Notes: generated by a model from the sequence alone, not told the origin. DNA of 9,040 bases from JBBAGE01 sp041655055 (GCA_041655055.1 JBBAGE010000101.1:1-9040), one strand, 5' to 3'. Counted from the first letter of the stretch, positions 1 to 7,016 are shown. Numbers and translations: made by a program.

Positions 1-597
1 AAACAGCTTGATCGCCTCGGCTTCGGGCGGGTCGGTGAACAGCACCGGCACATCGCGGGCAATCGCGCCCTGCACCAGCAGATCGGCAAAGGCGCGGGCC
101 CGGTCGCTGCGTTCGCCGATAATGATGCGCGAGGGATAGAGGTTATCATGCAAAGCCCGGCCTTCGCGCAGGAATTCGGGCGAAAAGATGATCTTGTCGC
201 AATCCAGCCGCGCACAAAGGTCTTGGGTGAACCCCACGGGCACGGTGGATTTGATCACCATCACCGCATTCGGGTTGGCGGCGCGGACCTGATCGACCAC
301 GGCTTCGACGGTGGATGTGTCAAAGGCGTTGGTATCGGGATCGTAATTGGTGGGCGTCGCGATCACTACGAAATCGGCATCCGCATAGGCGGCATTGGCA
401 TCCGTGGTGGCGTGCAGATCCAGCCCGCCGCGCGCCAGATAGGTTTCGCATTCGGGATCGGCAATCGGCGTGCGGCCGGCATTGATGGCATCAACCTTGT
501 CGGCCATGATATCGACGGCCACCACGCGATTATGCTGCGCCAGCAAGATCGCATTAGACAGGCCCACATAGCCCAACCCCGCCACGGCAATTTTCAT
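1..597 (-). CDS. ugd: UDP-glucose 6-dehydrogenase, N-terminal part (cut by window edge)
   Basis: Oxidises UDP-glucose to UDP-glucuronate with two NAD+ in the cytoplasm, supplying uronic acid for exopolysaccharide, capsule or LPS. The visible 199 residues begin MKIAVAGLGYVGLSNAILLA. They contain the Rossmann dinucleotide motif GLGYVG (residues 7-12), an acidic residue after the second strand (AVDI, Asp29), TPTNYD (81-86), KSTVPVGFT (116-124), FSPEFLREGRALHDNLYPSR (138-157) and EAIKLF at the cut end. These match the short (about 390 aa) E. coli Ugd type closely. About half the protein, including the catalytic Cys region and the C-terminal sugar-binding domain, lies outside the window. The ATG at 595-597 is chosen because the Rossmann strand follows directly. 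An AGG at 607-609 (read on the minus strand) is a modest ribosome binding site. It is transcribed divergently from ade, and nothing suggests a functional link between them. A related nucleotide-sugar dehydrogenase acting on another UDP-sugar is the alternative, but the Ugd signature is strong. Confidence 0.93.
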   Translation of the reverse strand, partial: MKIAVAGLGYVGLSNAILLAQHNRVVAVDIMADKVDAINAGRTPIADPECETYLARGGLDLHATTDANAAYADADFVVIATPTNYDPDTNAFDTSTVEAVVDQVRAANPNAVMVIKSTVPVGFTQDLCARLDCDKIIFSPEFLREGRALHDNLYPSRIIIGERSDRARAFADLLVQGAIARDVPVLFTDPPEAEAIKLF

Positions 598-627
598 ACT
601 TGTAACCTGTTATTGTTTTACCCGCCC

Positions 628-656
628 CTTATGGGCGCAGCGGCGGGCCATTACAA
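628..656 (-). promoter_or_regulatory. Candidate promoter for ugd
   Basis: On the minus strand, TTGTAA (651-656, 4 of 6 to the -35 consensus) and CATAAG (628-633, 4 of 6 to the -10 consensus) are separated by exactly 17 nt. This puts the start of transcription about 25 nt ahead of the ugd start codon. An inverted repeat, CCCGCC (621-626) and GGCGGG (642-647), straddles the -10 element and encloses a smaller one, GCCC/GGGC (624-627 and 633-636). It could be an operator or simply GC-rich background. This is prediction by eye only. Confidence 0.35.
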
Positions 657-689
657 ATGCAATTCACCCGCGTTTCGGGATGCGCGATC

Positions 690-718
690 TGGACAGGGGC
701 GCGTCGCTCTGATCTTTT
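690..718 (+). promoter_or_regulatory. Weak candidate promoter for the ade-phnM unit
   Basis: TGGACA (690-695) matches the -35 consensus at 5 of 6 positions. The sequence 17 nt further on, TCTTTT (713-718), is a poor -10 element with only 3 of 6 matches. It lies 27 nt before the ade start codon and is the best plus-strand candidate I see in the 598-745 gap. I recognise no purine riboswitch or other structured leader here. Low confidence: the site may need an activator or may be wrong. Confidence 0.25.
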
Positions 719-745
719 GGGCGCAACCTTGCAACGGAGCCCGCC

Positions 746-2452
746 ATGCCATCACCCCAGCTTTCGCAGATCATCGCGCAGGGGCGCGGCGACAGCCCGG
801 CCGATCTGGTTTTGCGCGGGGGCCGGGTGTTTTGCCCGATCACCGGCGATCTGATCGCGGGCGATGTGGCGATCTGCGGCGATACGATCGTGGGGATCGG
901 CGCGGATTATGACGGCGCGCGGGTGATCGATGTGGCTGGCGCCATTCTGGTCGCCGGTTTCATCGATACGCATCTGCATATCGAAAGCAGCCTTGTCACC
1001 CCCTATGAATTCGACCGCTGCGTCACCCCGCGCGGCGTGACCACGGCGATTTGTGACCCGCATGAGATCGCCAATGTGATCGGCGCCGATGGCATCCGCT
1101 ATTTCCAGCGCGCGGCGCTGGAAACGGTGATGGATATCAAGGTGCAGCTTTCCTCCTGCGTGCCGTCCACCGATATGGAAACGGCGGGGGCAGAAATTTC
1201 TGCGGCGGATCTGGTGGCGCTGGCCGGGCATCCATCGGGGATCGGGCTTGCGGAATTCATGAATTACCCGGGCGTGATTTTCCGCGATCCAGCGGCGCTG
1301 GCCAAGATCGATGCCTTTCGCGGCGGCCATATCGATGGCCATGCGCCGCTGCTGTCGGGCAAGGATCTGAACGCGTATATTTCCGCCGGTATTCGCACCG
1401 AACACGAGGCCACATCCGCCGATGAGGCGATGGAAAAGCTGCGCAAAGGCATGCGGGTGCTGATCCGCGAAGGTTCGGTTTCCAAGGATCTGCACGCGCT
1501 TGCCCCGATCCTGACCGAGCGTAATTCCCCCTATCTGGCGTTTTGCACGGATGATCGCAATCCGCTTGATATCGCCGAACATGGGCATATCGATTACATG
1601 ATCCGCACCGCGATCGCGCTCGGTGTGCCCGAACTGGCGGCCTACCGCGCCGCGACATTATCTGCGGCCGAGGCCTTCGGATTGAAGGATCGCGGCCAGA
1701 TCGCGCCGGGCAAACGCGCGGATATCGTGGTGCTCGATCCGGGCGGGCTTGCGGCCTGCCGGGCGCAAATGGTGATTGCAGGCGGCGTGGTCGTGGATGA
1801 TGCGGCCTTCGATGCGCGCCGCGTGATCGATCCGGTGGGCCGCCATTCGGTGCGCGCCCCGCGCGTCGGCTCGGATGATTTCCGCGCCACCAGCAACCGC
1901 GATGATACCGATGTCATCGGCATCCTGCCCGGCAAGATCATCACCGAACATCTGCACGAGGTGATCGCCACTGCTGATGGCGATAAACGCCCCGATCCCG
2001 CCCGCGATCTGGCGCGTATCACCGTGATCGAGCGCCATGGCAAGAACGGCAATATCGCCAATGGTTTCGTGCGCGGCTTTGGCCTGAAACGGGGGGCGAT
2101 CGCCTCGACCGTTTGTCATGATCACCACAATATCGCCGTGGTGGGGGTGGACTACGCGGATATGGCTTTGGCTGCGAACCGGCTGGGCGAAATCGAGGGT
2201 GGATTCGTCGTGGTGGATGGCGGCACGGTGTTGGCCGAACTGGCGCTGCCCGTGGCCGGGTTGATGAGCCTTGCGCCCTTTGAAGAGGTCGAATCCAGCC
2301 TGCGCGGCTTGCGCGCCGCTGCCCGATCGCTGGGCGTGGTGCTGGAAGAGCCCTTCCTGCAACTGGCCTTTCTGGCGCTGCCGGTGATCCCGGCGCTGAA
2401 AATCACGGATCGCGGCATGGTGGATGTGGTAAAATTCGAATTGCTGGGCTGA
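746..2452 (+). CDS. ade: Adenine deaminase
   Basis: Hydrolyses adenine to hypoxanthine and ammonia in purine salvage; a cytoplasmic amidohydrolase. At 568 aa it fits the family (E. coli Ade 588, B. subtilis about 577). The N-terminal beta-sandwich strand (LVLRGGRVF) is followed by the metal motif DTHLHIES (74-81), then CDPHE (103-107), HIDGHAP (195-201), TEHE (218-221) and CTDDR (267-271). The amidohydrolase closing segment GQIAPGKRADIVVL lies at 317-330. The adenine-deaminase-specific C-terminal domain carries EHLHEV (401-406) and CHDHHN (457-462). All motifs are present and no frameshift is seen. The ATG at 746 has a GGAG (736-739) six bases upstream, which fixes the start. Its stop lies 5 nt before phnM, so the two are probably cotranscribed. 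That neighbour suggests a role in recovering adenine released during phosphonate breakdown as well as general salvage; this is inference. Confidence 0.95.
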   Translation: MPSPQLSQIIAQGRGDSPADLVLRGGRVFCPITGDLIAGDVAICGDTIVGIGADYDGARVIDVAGAILVAGFIDTHLHIESSLVTPYEFDRCVTPRGVTTAICDPHEIANVIGADGIRYFQRAALETVMDIKVQLSSCVPSTDMETAGAEISAADLVALAGHPSGIGLAEFMNYPGVIFRDPAALAKIDAFRGGHIDGHAPLLSGKDLNAYISAGIRTEHEATSADEAMEKLRKGMRVLIREGSVSKDLHALAPILTERNSPYLAFCTDDRNPLDIAEHGHIDYMIRTAIALGVPELAAYRAATLSAAEAFGLKDRGQIAPGKRADIVVLDPGGLAACRAQMVIAGGVVVDDAAFDARRVIDPVGRHSVRAPRVGSDDFRATSNRDDTDVIGILPGKIITEHLHEVIATADGDKRPDPARDLARITVIERHGKNGNIANGFVRGFGLKRGAIASTVCHDHHNIAVVGVDYADMALAANRLGEIEGGFVVVDGGTVLAELALPVAGLMSLAPFEEVESSLRGLRAAARSLGVVLEEPFLQLAFLALPVIPALKITDRGMVDVVKFELLG

Positions 2453-2457
2453 TCGGG

Positions 2458-3603
2458 ATGCGAGATACCATTCTGGCCAATGCCACGCTGATCCTGCCGG
2501 GCGAAGTTCTGCGCGGGGCGCTGGTGCTGCGGGGTGGCAAGATCGCGGATATCGCCGCCGGCCCGTCCGTGCCGCAAGGCGCCGAGGATTGCGGCGGCGA
2601 CATGATCTGCCCCGGTCTGGTTGAACTGCATACCGACAATCTGGAACGCCATATCCGACCGCGCCCTTCGGTGCATTGGCCGCATGTGAATGCGATCCTG
2701 TCGCATGACGGCGAATTGGCAAGCGTCGGGATTACCACGGTGTTTGATGCGATGCGCGTGGGGTCGATCCTGACCGGGGCGGGCGGATATGACGACAAAC
2801 CTTATGCCCGCGCGCTTAGCCGCGAAGTGCTGAGCCTGCGCGCCCAAGGCGCGCTGCGTATCAGCCATTTCCTGCATCTGCGCGCCGAGATCTGTTCCGA
2901 AACCCTGATCGATGAGCTTGCGGCATTTGGCGCCGATGATCGCGTCGGTATCGTCAGCCTGATGGATCACACGCCCGGCGCGCGGCAATTTCGCGATCTG
3001 GCGGGGCTGCGCAAATATATGCAGGGCCAAAGCGCCGTAAGCGATGCGGTGTTCGATCGCTGGATGCGCGAGCTGCGCGATATCAGCGCCACCCATGGCC
3101 CCGCGCATGAAGCCGCTGCAGTGGCGGCGGCCAAGCGGCTTGGCGCGGTGCTGGCCAGCCATGATGATACCACCGCCGAACATGTGGCCACTTCGGCGGG
3201 CCACGGCGCGCGGATCGCGGAATTTCCCACCACGCATGTGGCGGCGCGCGCCTGCCGCGATGCGGGTATTGCGGTGATGATGGGCGCGCCGAACCTGATC
3301 CGGGGCGGGTCGCATTCGGGCAATGTTGCGGCGGGCGATCTGGCGCAGGGCGGGCTGCTTGATATCCTGTCGTCCGATTACGTGCCCGCATCCTTGCTGG
3401 CGGGCGCGGTGCAACTGGGCGAGATCTGGGGCGATCTGCCCCGCGCCATGGCCTGTGTTACCGCCACGCCCGCGCAGGCGGTGGGGCTGGCGGATCGTGG
3501 CAGGCTGGCGGTGGGGCTGCGCGGCGATGTCATCCGCGTGGCCATGGTGGCCGGTGTGCCCGCGCTGCGTGCCACCTATGTTTCGGGGCGCAGGGTGGCC
3601 TGA
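2458..3603 (+). CDS. phnM: Alpha-D-ribose 1-methylphosphonate 5-triphosphate diphosphatase (PhnM)
   Basis: In the C-P lyase pathway PhnM removes pyrophosphate from alpha-D-ribose 1-methylphosphonate 5-triphosphate, giving the 5-phosphate that PhnJ cleaves. It is a cytoplasmic amidohydrolase-fold enzyme. The 381 residues match the usual length (E. coli 378). Visible family features are the opening sandwich strand (ILPGEVLRGALVLRGGKIAD), CPGLVELHTDNLERHIRPRP (51-70) with the HTDN metal motif, ASHDDTT with HDD at 235-237, GAPNLIRGGSHSGN (276-289), and LSSDY with the conserved Asp at 307. The ATG at 2458 follows the ade stop by 5 nt and has only CGGG in front of it, so translation may depend on coupling with ade. 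Its last 28 bp overlap the convergent truA. No phnGHIJKLN genes lie in the window; they may be elsewhere in the genome, or this may be a stand-alone paralogue with a different substrate. Assignment to the PhnM family is secure; the exact substrate is inferred. Confidence 0.92.
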   Translation: MRDTILANATLILPGEVLRGALVLRGGKIADIAAGPSVPQGAEDCGGDMICPGLVELHTDNLERHIRPRPSVHWPHVNAILSHDGELASVGITTVFDAMRVGSILTGAGGYDDKPYARALSREVLSLRAQGALRISHFLHLRAEICSETLIDELAAFGADDRVGIVSLMDHTPGARQFRDLAGLRKYMQGQSAVSDAVFDRWMRELRDISATHGPAHEAAAVAAAKRLGAVLASHDDTTAEHVATSAGHGARIAEFPTTHVAARACRDAGIAVMMGAPNLIRGGSHSGNVAAGDLAQGGLLDILSSDYVPASLLAGAVQLGEIWGDLPRAMACVTATPAQAVGLADRGRLAVGLRGDVIRVAMVAGVPALRATYVSGRRVA

Positions 3604-4370
3604 TCGGCGAACGGATCGGGGGAATAAAGCGCGCCTGCCATATAAAGCCCCTGCGGCGGGCTGACGGGCCCACAGGCGGCCCGGTCGCGCGCCATCAGCG
3701 CCGCGCGCATATCATCGGGCGCCCAGCCACCGGCGCCGACGCGTTCCAGCGTGCCCACGAAACTGCGCACCTGATTGTGCAGAAAACTGCGCGCGCGCAG
3801 GTGAAAACGAAATTCCGCGCCGCCGGGATAGGGATGTGCCTCGATCCGTAATTCATCCAGCGATTTCACCGGGCTGTCGGATTGACACATGCTGGATCGA
3901 AACGTGGTGAAATCATGCCGCCCGATCAGATGCGCCGCGGCTTCGCGCATCGGTTCCAGCGCCAGCGGATGGTTTACCTGCCACACCAGCCCCCGATCAT
4001 GGGTCACCGGCGCACGCCGCGCCACCAGCCGGAACAGATAGCGCCTTTCATACGCGCTGAAGCGGGCGTGGAAATCATCGCTCACCCGCGCCAGTGCCGT
4101 AATCGCCACCGGGGCGGGGCGCAGATGATGATTCAGCGCCTCCATCAACCGAAACGGGGCCCAATCGCGCGCCATATCGCAATGGGCCACCTGTGCCAGC
4201 GCATGCACCCCCGCATCCGTGCGCCCCGCGCCGGCAATCGACGGGGTGGCGGGGTCAAGTTTGCGCAGCGCATCCTCGATCGCCTGTTGCACCGAGGGAT
4301 GATCCTTTTGGCGCTGCCATCCGGCGAAGGGCGCGCCGTGATATTCGATTTTCATTGCATAGCGGGGCAT
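3576..4370 (-). CDS. truA: tRNA pseudouridine(38-40) synthase TruA
   Basis: Converts uridines 38, 39 and 40 in the anticodon arm of many tRNAs to pseudouridine. The 264-residue product opens MPRYAMKIEYHGAPFAGWQR, the family's usual first strand. It has the catalytic motif AGRTDAGVHA with the nucleophile Asp52, the segment DDFHARFSAYERRYLFRL with the conserved Tyr111, and the C-terminal RSFLHNQVRSFVGTL (195-209). The ATG at 4368-4370 is preceded on the minus strand by AAGGGA (4375-4380), a good ribosome binding site, so I prefer it to the internal Met at residue 6. The frame stays open far upstream, but that part is antisense to ycjX and has no family similarity. The gene is divergent from ycjX. 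Its TAG stop lies inside phnM on the other strand, so the two transcripts overlap at their 3' ends with no room for a terminator between them. Confidence 0.96.
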   Translation of the reverse strand: MPRYAMKIEYHGAPFAGWQRQKDHPSVQQAIEDALRKLDPATPSIAGAGRTDAGVHALAQVAHCDMARDWAPFRLMEALNHHLRPAPVAITALARVSDDFHARFSAYERRYLFRLVARRAPVTHDRGLVWQVNHPLALEPMREAAAHLIGRHDFTTFRSSMCQSDSPVKSLDELRIEAHPYPGGAEFRFHLRARSFLHNQVRSFVGTLERVGAGGWAPDDMRAALMARDRAACGPVSPPQGLYMAGALYSPDPFADQATLRPET

Positions 4371-4484
4371 GGTTTCCCTTAGCGCGGCCGGGCAGGGCTG
4401 GCAATCGGCTGCGTCATGGCACTGGTGCGCGGGCAAGCGCGGCCCTATGTTTGCACAAGGCAACAAAATGGGGCGCGCGCGGGC
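4371..4484. promoter_or_regulatory. Divergent truA / ycjX intergenic region
   Basis: These 114 bp must hold start signals for both genes. On the plus strand TATGTT (4446-4451) resembles a -10 element at 4 of 6 positions, but the sequence 17 nt upstream (TGGTGC, 4423-4428) is a poor -35. I see no convincing promoter for truA. An ATG in frame with ycjX occurs at 4416, inside this region; using it would add 23 residues unlike the family and would place the possible -10 element inside the coding sequence. Confidence 0.25.
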
Positions 4485-5906
4485 ATGATCATGGCGGATA
4501 TGGCAGACCGTCTGACACGGCGGGTCGAACGGGTGCAAAGCAGTGTGTCCGAGGCGCTGTTTGAACCGGTGATCCGGTTGGGTGTGACCGGCCTGTCGCG
4601 GGCGGGTAAAACGGTGTTCATCACCTCGCTGATTGCCAATCTGATCGACCGGGGGCGCATGGCGCAATTGCAATCCGCCCCCCGGATCGAGGCCGCATGG
4701 CTGCGCCCGCAGCCCGATGATACGGTGGCGCGGTTCGATTACGAAGCCCATCTTGGCGCGATCACCGCGCCCGATCCGCATTGGCCGCAAAGCACCCGCG
4801 CTGTATCGCAACTGCGGCTGTCGCTGCGGATGCGGCCGGGCGGTTTGCTGGGGCCGATCACCGGGTCGCGGATCGTGCATCTTGATATTATCGATTATCC
4901 GGGCGAATGGCTGCTGGATCTGGCGCTGCTGGATCGCAGTTTCGCGCAATGGTCGGATATCACGCTGGCCCGCATCGCCACCCGGCCCGAGGCCGCCGGT
5001 TTTCGCACCGCCCTTGGGGCTGCCGATCCGGCCGCGCCGCATGACGAGGCCGTGGCGCGGGGGCTGGCCGAAAGCTATACCGATTATCTGCATGCGGCCC
5101 GCGCGGCCGGCTATTCCGATTGCACGCCGGGGCGGTTCGTCTTGCCCGGCGAATTGGCCGGATCGCCGGTTTTGACCTTTGCCCCCATGCCCCGGCCCGA
5201 TGGCAGCCCCCGTCGTGGCGCGCTTTGGCGCGAGATGGAGCGGCGCTATGAATCCTATAAATCCCGCATCGTAAAGCCGTTTTTCCGCGATCACTTTGCC
5301 CGGATCGACCGGCAGGTGGTGCTGGTCGATGCGTTGGGCGCAATCGGCGCCGGGCCGCGCGCGCTCGAAGATTTGCGCACCACCATGGCCGATATTCTGG
5401 GGGCCTTCCGCCCCGGCCGCAATGCGTTCATCAGCCAGATCCTGCGCGGGCGGCGGGTGGAAAAGATCCTCTTTGCCGCAACCAAGGCCGATCACCTGCA
5501 CCATGTCCAGCATCCGCAACTGGCCGCGATCATGGAGGCTTTGGTCAAAGAGGCCCGCGCCCGTGCCGATTTTTCCGGCGCGAAAACGGCGGCCATGGCG
5601 ATTGCATCGCTGCGCGCCACGACCGAGGAAATGATCCGCCACGATGGCCACGATCTGCCCTGCGTGCGCGGGCGCATCGCCCTGCCAGAGGGGGGCGACA
5701 AACAGGCGGCCTTTTACCCCGGCGCGTTGCCCGATGATCCGGCGCAGCTACTGGGCCCCGCGCGCGGCGGGGCCGAGGCCTGGCTGGATGCGGGCTATGA
5801 TGCCATGCGGTTTCTGCCCGCGCGCCTGAATCTGCGCCCCGGCGAAGGCCCGCCGCATATCCGGCTGGACCGCGCCGCGGATTTCCTGATCGGAGACCGG
5901 CTGTGA
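4485..5906 (+). CDS. ycjX: YcjX family P-loop NTPase (DUF463)
   Basis: A GTPase-like P-loop protein of unknown cellular task. In E. coli ycjX and ycjF are cotranscribed next to the phage-shock genes and belong to the PspF regulon, so a role in envelope stress is generally assumed. From the ATG at 4485 the product is 473 aa (E. coli about 465). It shows the family N-terminus (SEALFEPVIRLGVTGLSRAG), Walker A GLSRAGKT (36-43), a switch II-like DYPG (137-140) after the strand HLDII, and TKAD (333-336), which resembles the NKxD guanine motif. The start is uncertain: in-frame ATGs occur at 4416, 4485, 4491 and 4500 and none has a strong ribosome binding site. I chose 4485 because conserved sequence begins just after it. 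It overlaps ycjF by 4 nt, implying translational coupling. No membrane segment is visible, so it is probably cytoplasmic or held at the membrane by YcjF. Confidence 0.9.
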   Translation: MIMADMADRLTRRVERVQSSVSEALFEPVIRLGVTGLSRAGKTVFITSLIANLIDRGRMAQLQSAPRIEAAWLRPQPDDTVARFDYEAHLGAITAPDPHWPQSTRAVSQLRLSLRMRPGGLLGPITGSRIVHLDIIDYPGEWLLDLALLDRSFAQWSDITLARIATRPEAAGFRTALGAADPAAPHDEAVARGLAESYTDYLHAARAAGYSDCTPGRFVLPGELAGSPVLTFAPMPRPDGSPRRGALWREMERRYESYKSRIVKPFFRDHFARIDRQVVLVDALGAIGAGPRALEDLRTTMADILGAFRPGRNAFISQILRGRRVEKILFAATKADHLHHVQHPQLAAIMEALVKEARARADFSGAKTAAMAIASLRATTEEMIRHDGHDLPCVRGRIALPEGGDKQAAFYPGALPDDPAQLLGPARGGAEAWLDAGYDAMRFLPARLNLRPGEGPPHIRLDRAADFLIGDRL

Positions 5907-6922
5907 ACCGCAAGAACCCAGGCCCCCTCGTGCTTGATCTGGGCGATCAGGTCGCCCCCCCAAGCCCCGCGACCGCCCCGCCGGTGCCCGATCCGGGCGC
6001 GGCCGATATGCCCGAGGGCCGCGCCATGCAGGGCGCGATCACGTTGGGCGCGCGCAAGCCATCGTTTCTGGGGCGCTGGGCCTGGCGGCTGGGGATCGCG
6101 ATTCTTGGCTTTGCCTTGTCACTTTGGACATGGGATTTCGTCACCGGGCTTGTGGCGCGCAATGCGGTGCTGGGCACGCTGGCGCTGGTGCTGGTGGGGG
6201 CATTCGTGCTGGTGCTGATCGCGCTGGCCTTGCGCGAATGGGCGGCCTTTGCGCGGCTGGCCCGGCTTGATGATCTGCATCAACAGGCCGTGGCGGCGCA
6301 TGGCACGAATGATGCAAAGGCGGCGCAGGCCGTGGTGGTGCGGCTGAACCGGCTTTATGCGGGCCGCAAGGATATGGAATGGGCGCGCGCAAGGCTGGCC
6401 GAACAGGCCCCCGATATGTTCGATGCCGACGGGATTCTGGCGCTGGCCGAAACCACGCTGATGGCGCCGCTTGATGCCGCCGCGCGGCGCGAAGTCGAAT
6501 CTGCCGCCCGTCAGGTGGCCACGGTAACCGCCGTGGTGCCGATCGCGCTTGCCGATCTGGTGGTGGCGCTGTTTGCCAATCTGCGCATGATCCGCCGGAT
6601 TGCCGAAATTTATGGCGGGCGTTCCGGCAGTCTGGGCAGTTGGCGGCTGACGCGGGCGGTTTTCGCGCATCTGGTGGCCACGGGGGCGGTGGCTGTGGGC
6701 GATGATCTGATCGGGTCGGTTGCCGGGGGCGGGGCGCTGGCGCGGGTATCGCGCCGCTTTGGCGAAGGGGTGATCAACGGCGCGCTGACCGCGCGTGTGG
6801 GCGTTGCCGCGATCGAGGTCTGCCGTCCGCTGCCCTTTCAGGTGCTGCGTGCGCCACGTGTCACCGGGCTGGTGCAGCGCGCGCTGACGGGGCTGTTTTC
6901 CAGCACCAAAGGCACGCGCTGA
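5903..6922 (+). CDS. ycjF: YcjF / TIGR01620 family inner-membrane protein (DUF697)
   Basis: Membrane partner of YcjX; its biochemical function is unknown. The 339 residues (E. coli YcjF about 353) comprise a Pro/Ala-rich disordered N-terminus (1-50), then two hydrophobic segments. The first is at about 60-80 (GRWAWRLGIAILGFALSLW) and the second at about 88-110 (LGTLALVLVGAFVLVLIALAL), together forming a hairpin in the inner membrane. A charged helical stretch (112-205) and the DUF697-type C-terminal region (about 205-330) with further moderately hydrophobic helices follow. The start is GTG at 5903, inside the ycjX stop (GTGTGA-type overlap). It is supported by GGAGA at 5892-5896 with suitable spacing, and no nearby ATG fits. 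No psp genes are in the window, so the link to phage-shock stress rests on the family alone. No terminator is seen after its stop, so some read-through into the ileS leader is possible. Confidence 0.9.
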   Translation: MNRKNPGPLVLDLGDQVAPPSPATAPPVPDPGAADMPEGRAMQGAITLGARKPSFLGRWAWRLGIAILGFALSLWTWDFVTGLVARNAVLGTLALVLVGAFVLVLIALALREWAAFARLARLDDLHQQAVAAHGTNDAKAAQAVVVRLNRLYAGRKDMEWARARLAEQAPDMFDADGILALAETTLMAPLDAAARREVESAARQVATVTAVVPIALADLVVALFANLRMIRRIAEIYGGRSGSLGSWRLTRAVFAHLVATGAVAVGDDLIGSVAGGGALARVSRRFGEGVINGALTARVGVAAIEVCRPLPFQVLRAPRVTGLVQRALTGLFSSTKGTR

Positions 6923-6927
6923 TCCAC

Positions 6928-6956
6928 TGGACGCCGCGCGCGGGCGGGCCTATAAC
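6928..6956 (+). promoter_or_regulatory. Predicted sigma70-type promoter for the ileS leader
   Basis: TGGACG (6928-6933, 4 of 6 to TTGACA) and TATAAC (6951-6956, 5 of 6 to TATAAT) are separated by 17 nt, the optimal spacing. It is the best promoter-like pair I found in the window and begins 6 bp after the ycjF stop. Transcription would start near 6962-6965, at or next to the first ATG of the short open frame at 6963. That leaves about 140 nt of leader before ileS. The spacer contains the 10-bp palindrome CCGCGCGCGG (6934-6943), which may be chance in GC-rich DNA. Confidence 0.55.
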
Positions 6957-6962
6957 CGCGCC

Positions 6963-7016
6963 ATGATGATCCAAGCGGGCATGATTGGCATACGAATTAG
7001 CACCCCGGCGCTCTGA
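6963..7016 (+). CDS. Candidate isoleucine-rich leader peptide of ileS
   Basis: A 17-codon frame encodes MMIQAGMIGIRISTPAL and ends in TGA at 7014-7016, 86 nt before ileS. Four of 17 residues are Ile (ATC 6969, ATT 6984, ATA 6990, ATT 6996), and three of them alternate within residues 8-12. ATC dominates among Ile codons in neighbouring genes, and I find no ATA in the 646 ileS codons present, so the choice of ATT and ATA is unusual here. If transcription starts at about 6963, translation could be leaderless from 6963 or 6966. Otherwise it could start at the ATG at 6981 (11 codons, three Ile), which has a weak AAGCGG (6973-6978) upstream. By analogy with leader peptides of amino-acid operons and pheST, ribosome stalling at Ile codons when charged tRNA-Ile is scarce would alter folding downstream. 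Chance cannot be excluded without comparison across species. Confidence 0.5.
   Translation: MMIQAGMIGIRISTPAL

Noticed and set aside
598..745. Purine riboswitch before ade
   Set aside because: The gap is short and I cannot find the paired conserved loop sequences of the purine riboswitch.
657..854. Possible upstream open frame overlapping the start of ade
   Set aside because: It has no clear ribosome binding site, runs out of frame into ade, and shows no leader-peptide-like residue bias.
1658..3414. Long antisense open frames opposite ade and phnM (1658-2722 and 2152-3414, minus strand)
   Set aside because: Both lie fully opposite well-supported genes and have the biased composition of GC-rich shadow frames, with no recognisable domain.
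4416..4484. Upstream ATG start for ycjX adding 23 residues
   Set aside because: The added residues are unlike the family N-terminus, there is no ribosome binding site before 4416, and the segment is needed for start signals of the divergent genes.
4371..5651. Long open frame on the minus strand continuing upstream of truA, which would give a protein of about 690 residues
   Set aside because: The extra 427 residues are antisense to ycjX, are rich in His, Arg, Gly and Pro as expected of reverse-strand frames in GC-rich DNA, and match nothing in TruA. A good ribosome binding site sits at the internal truA start.
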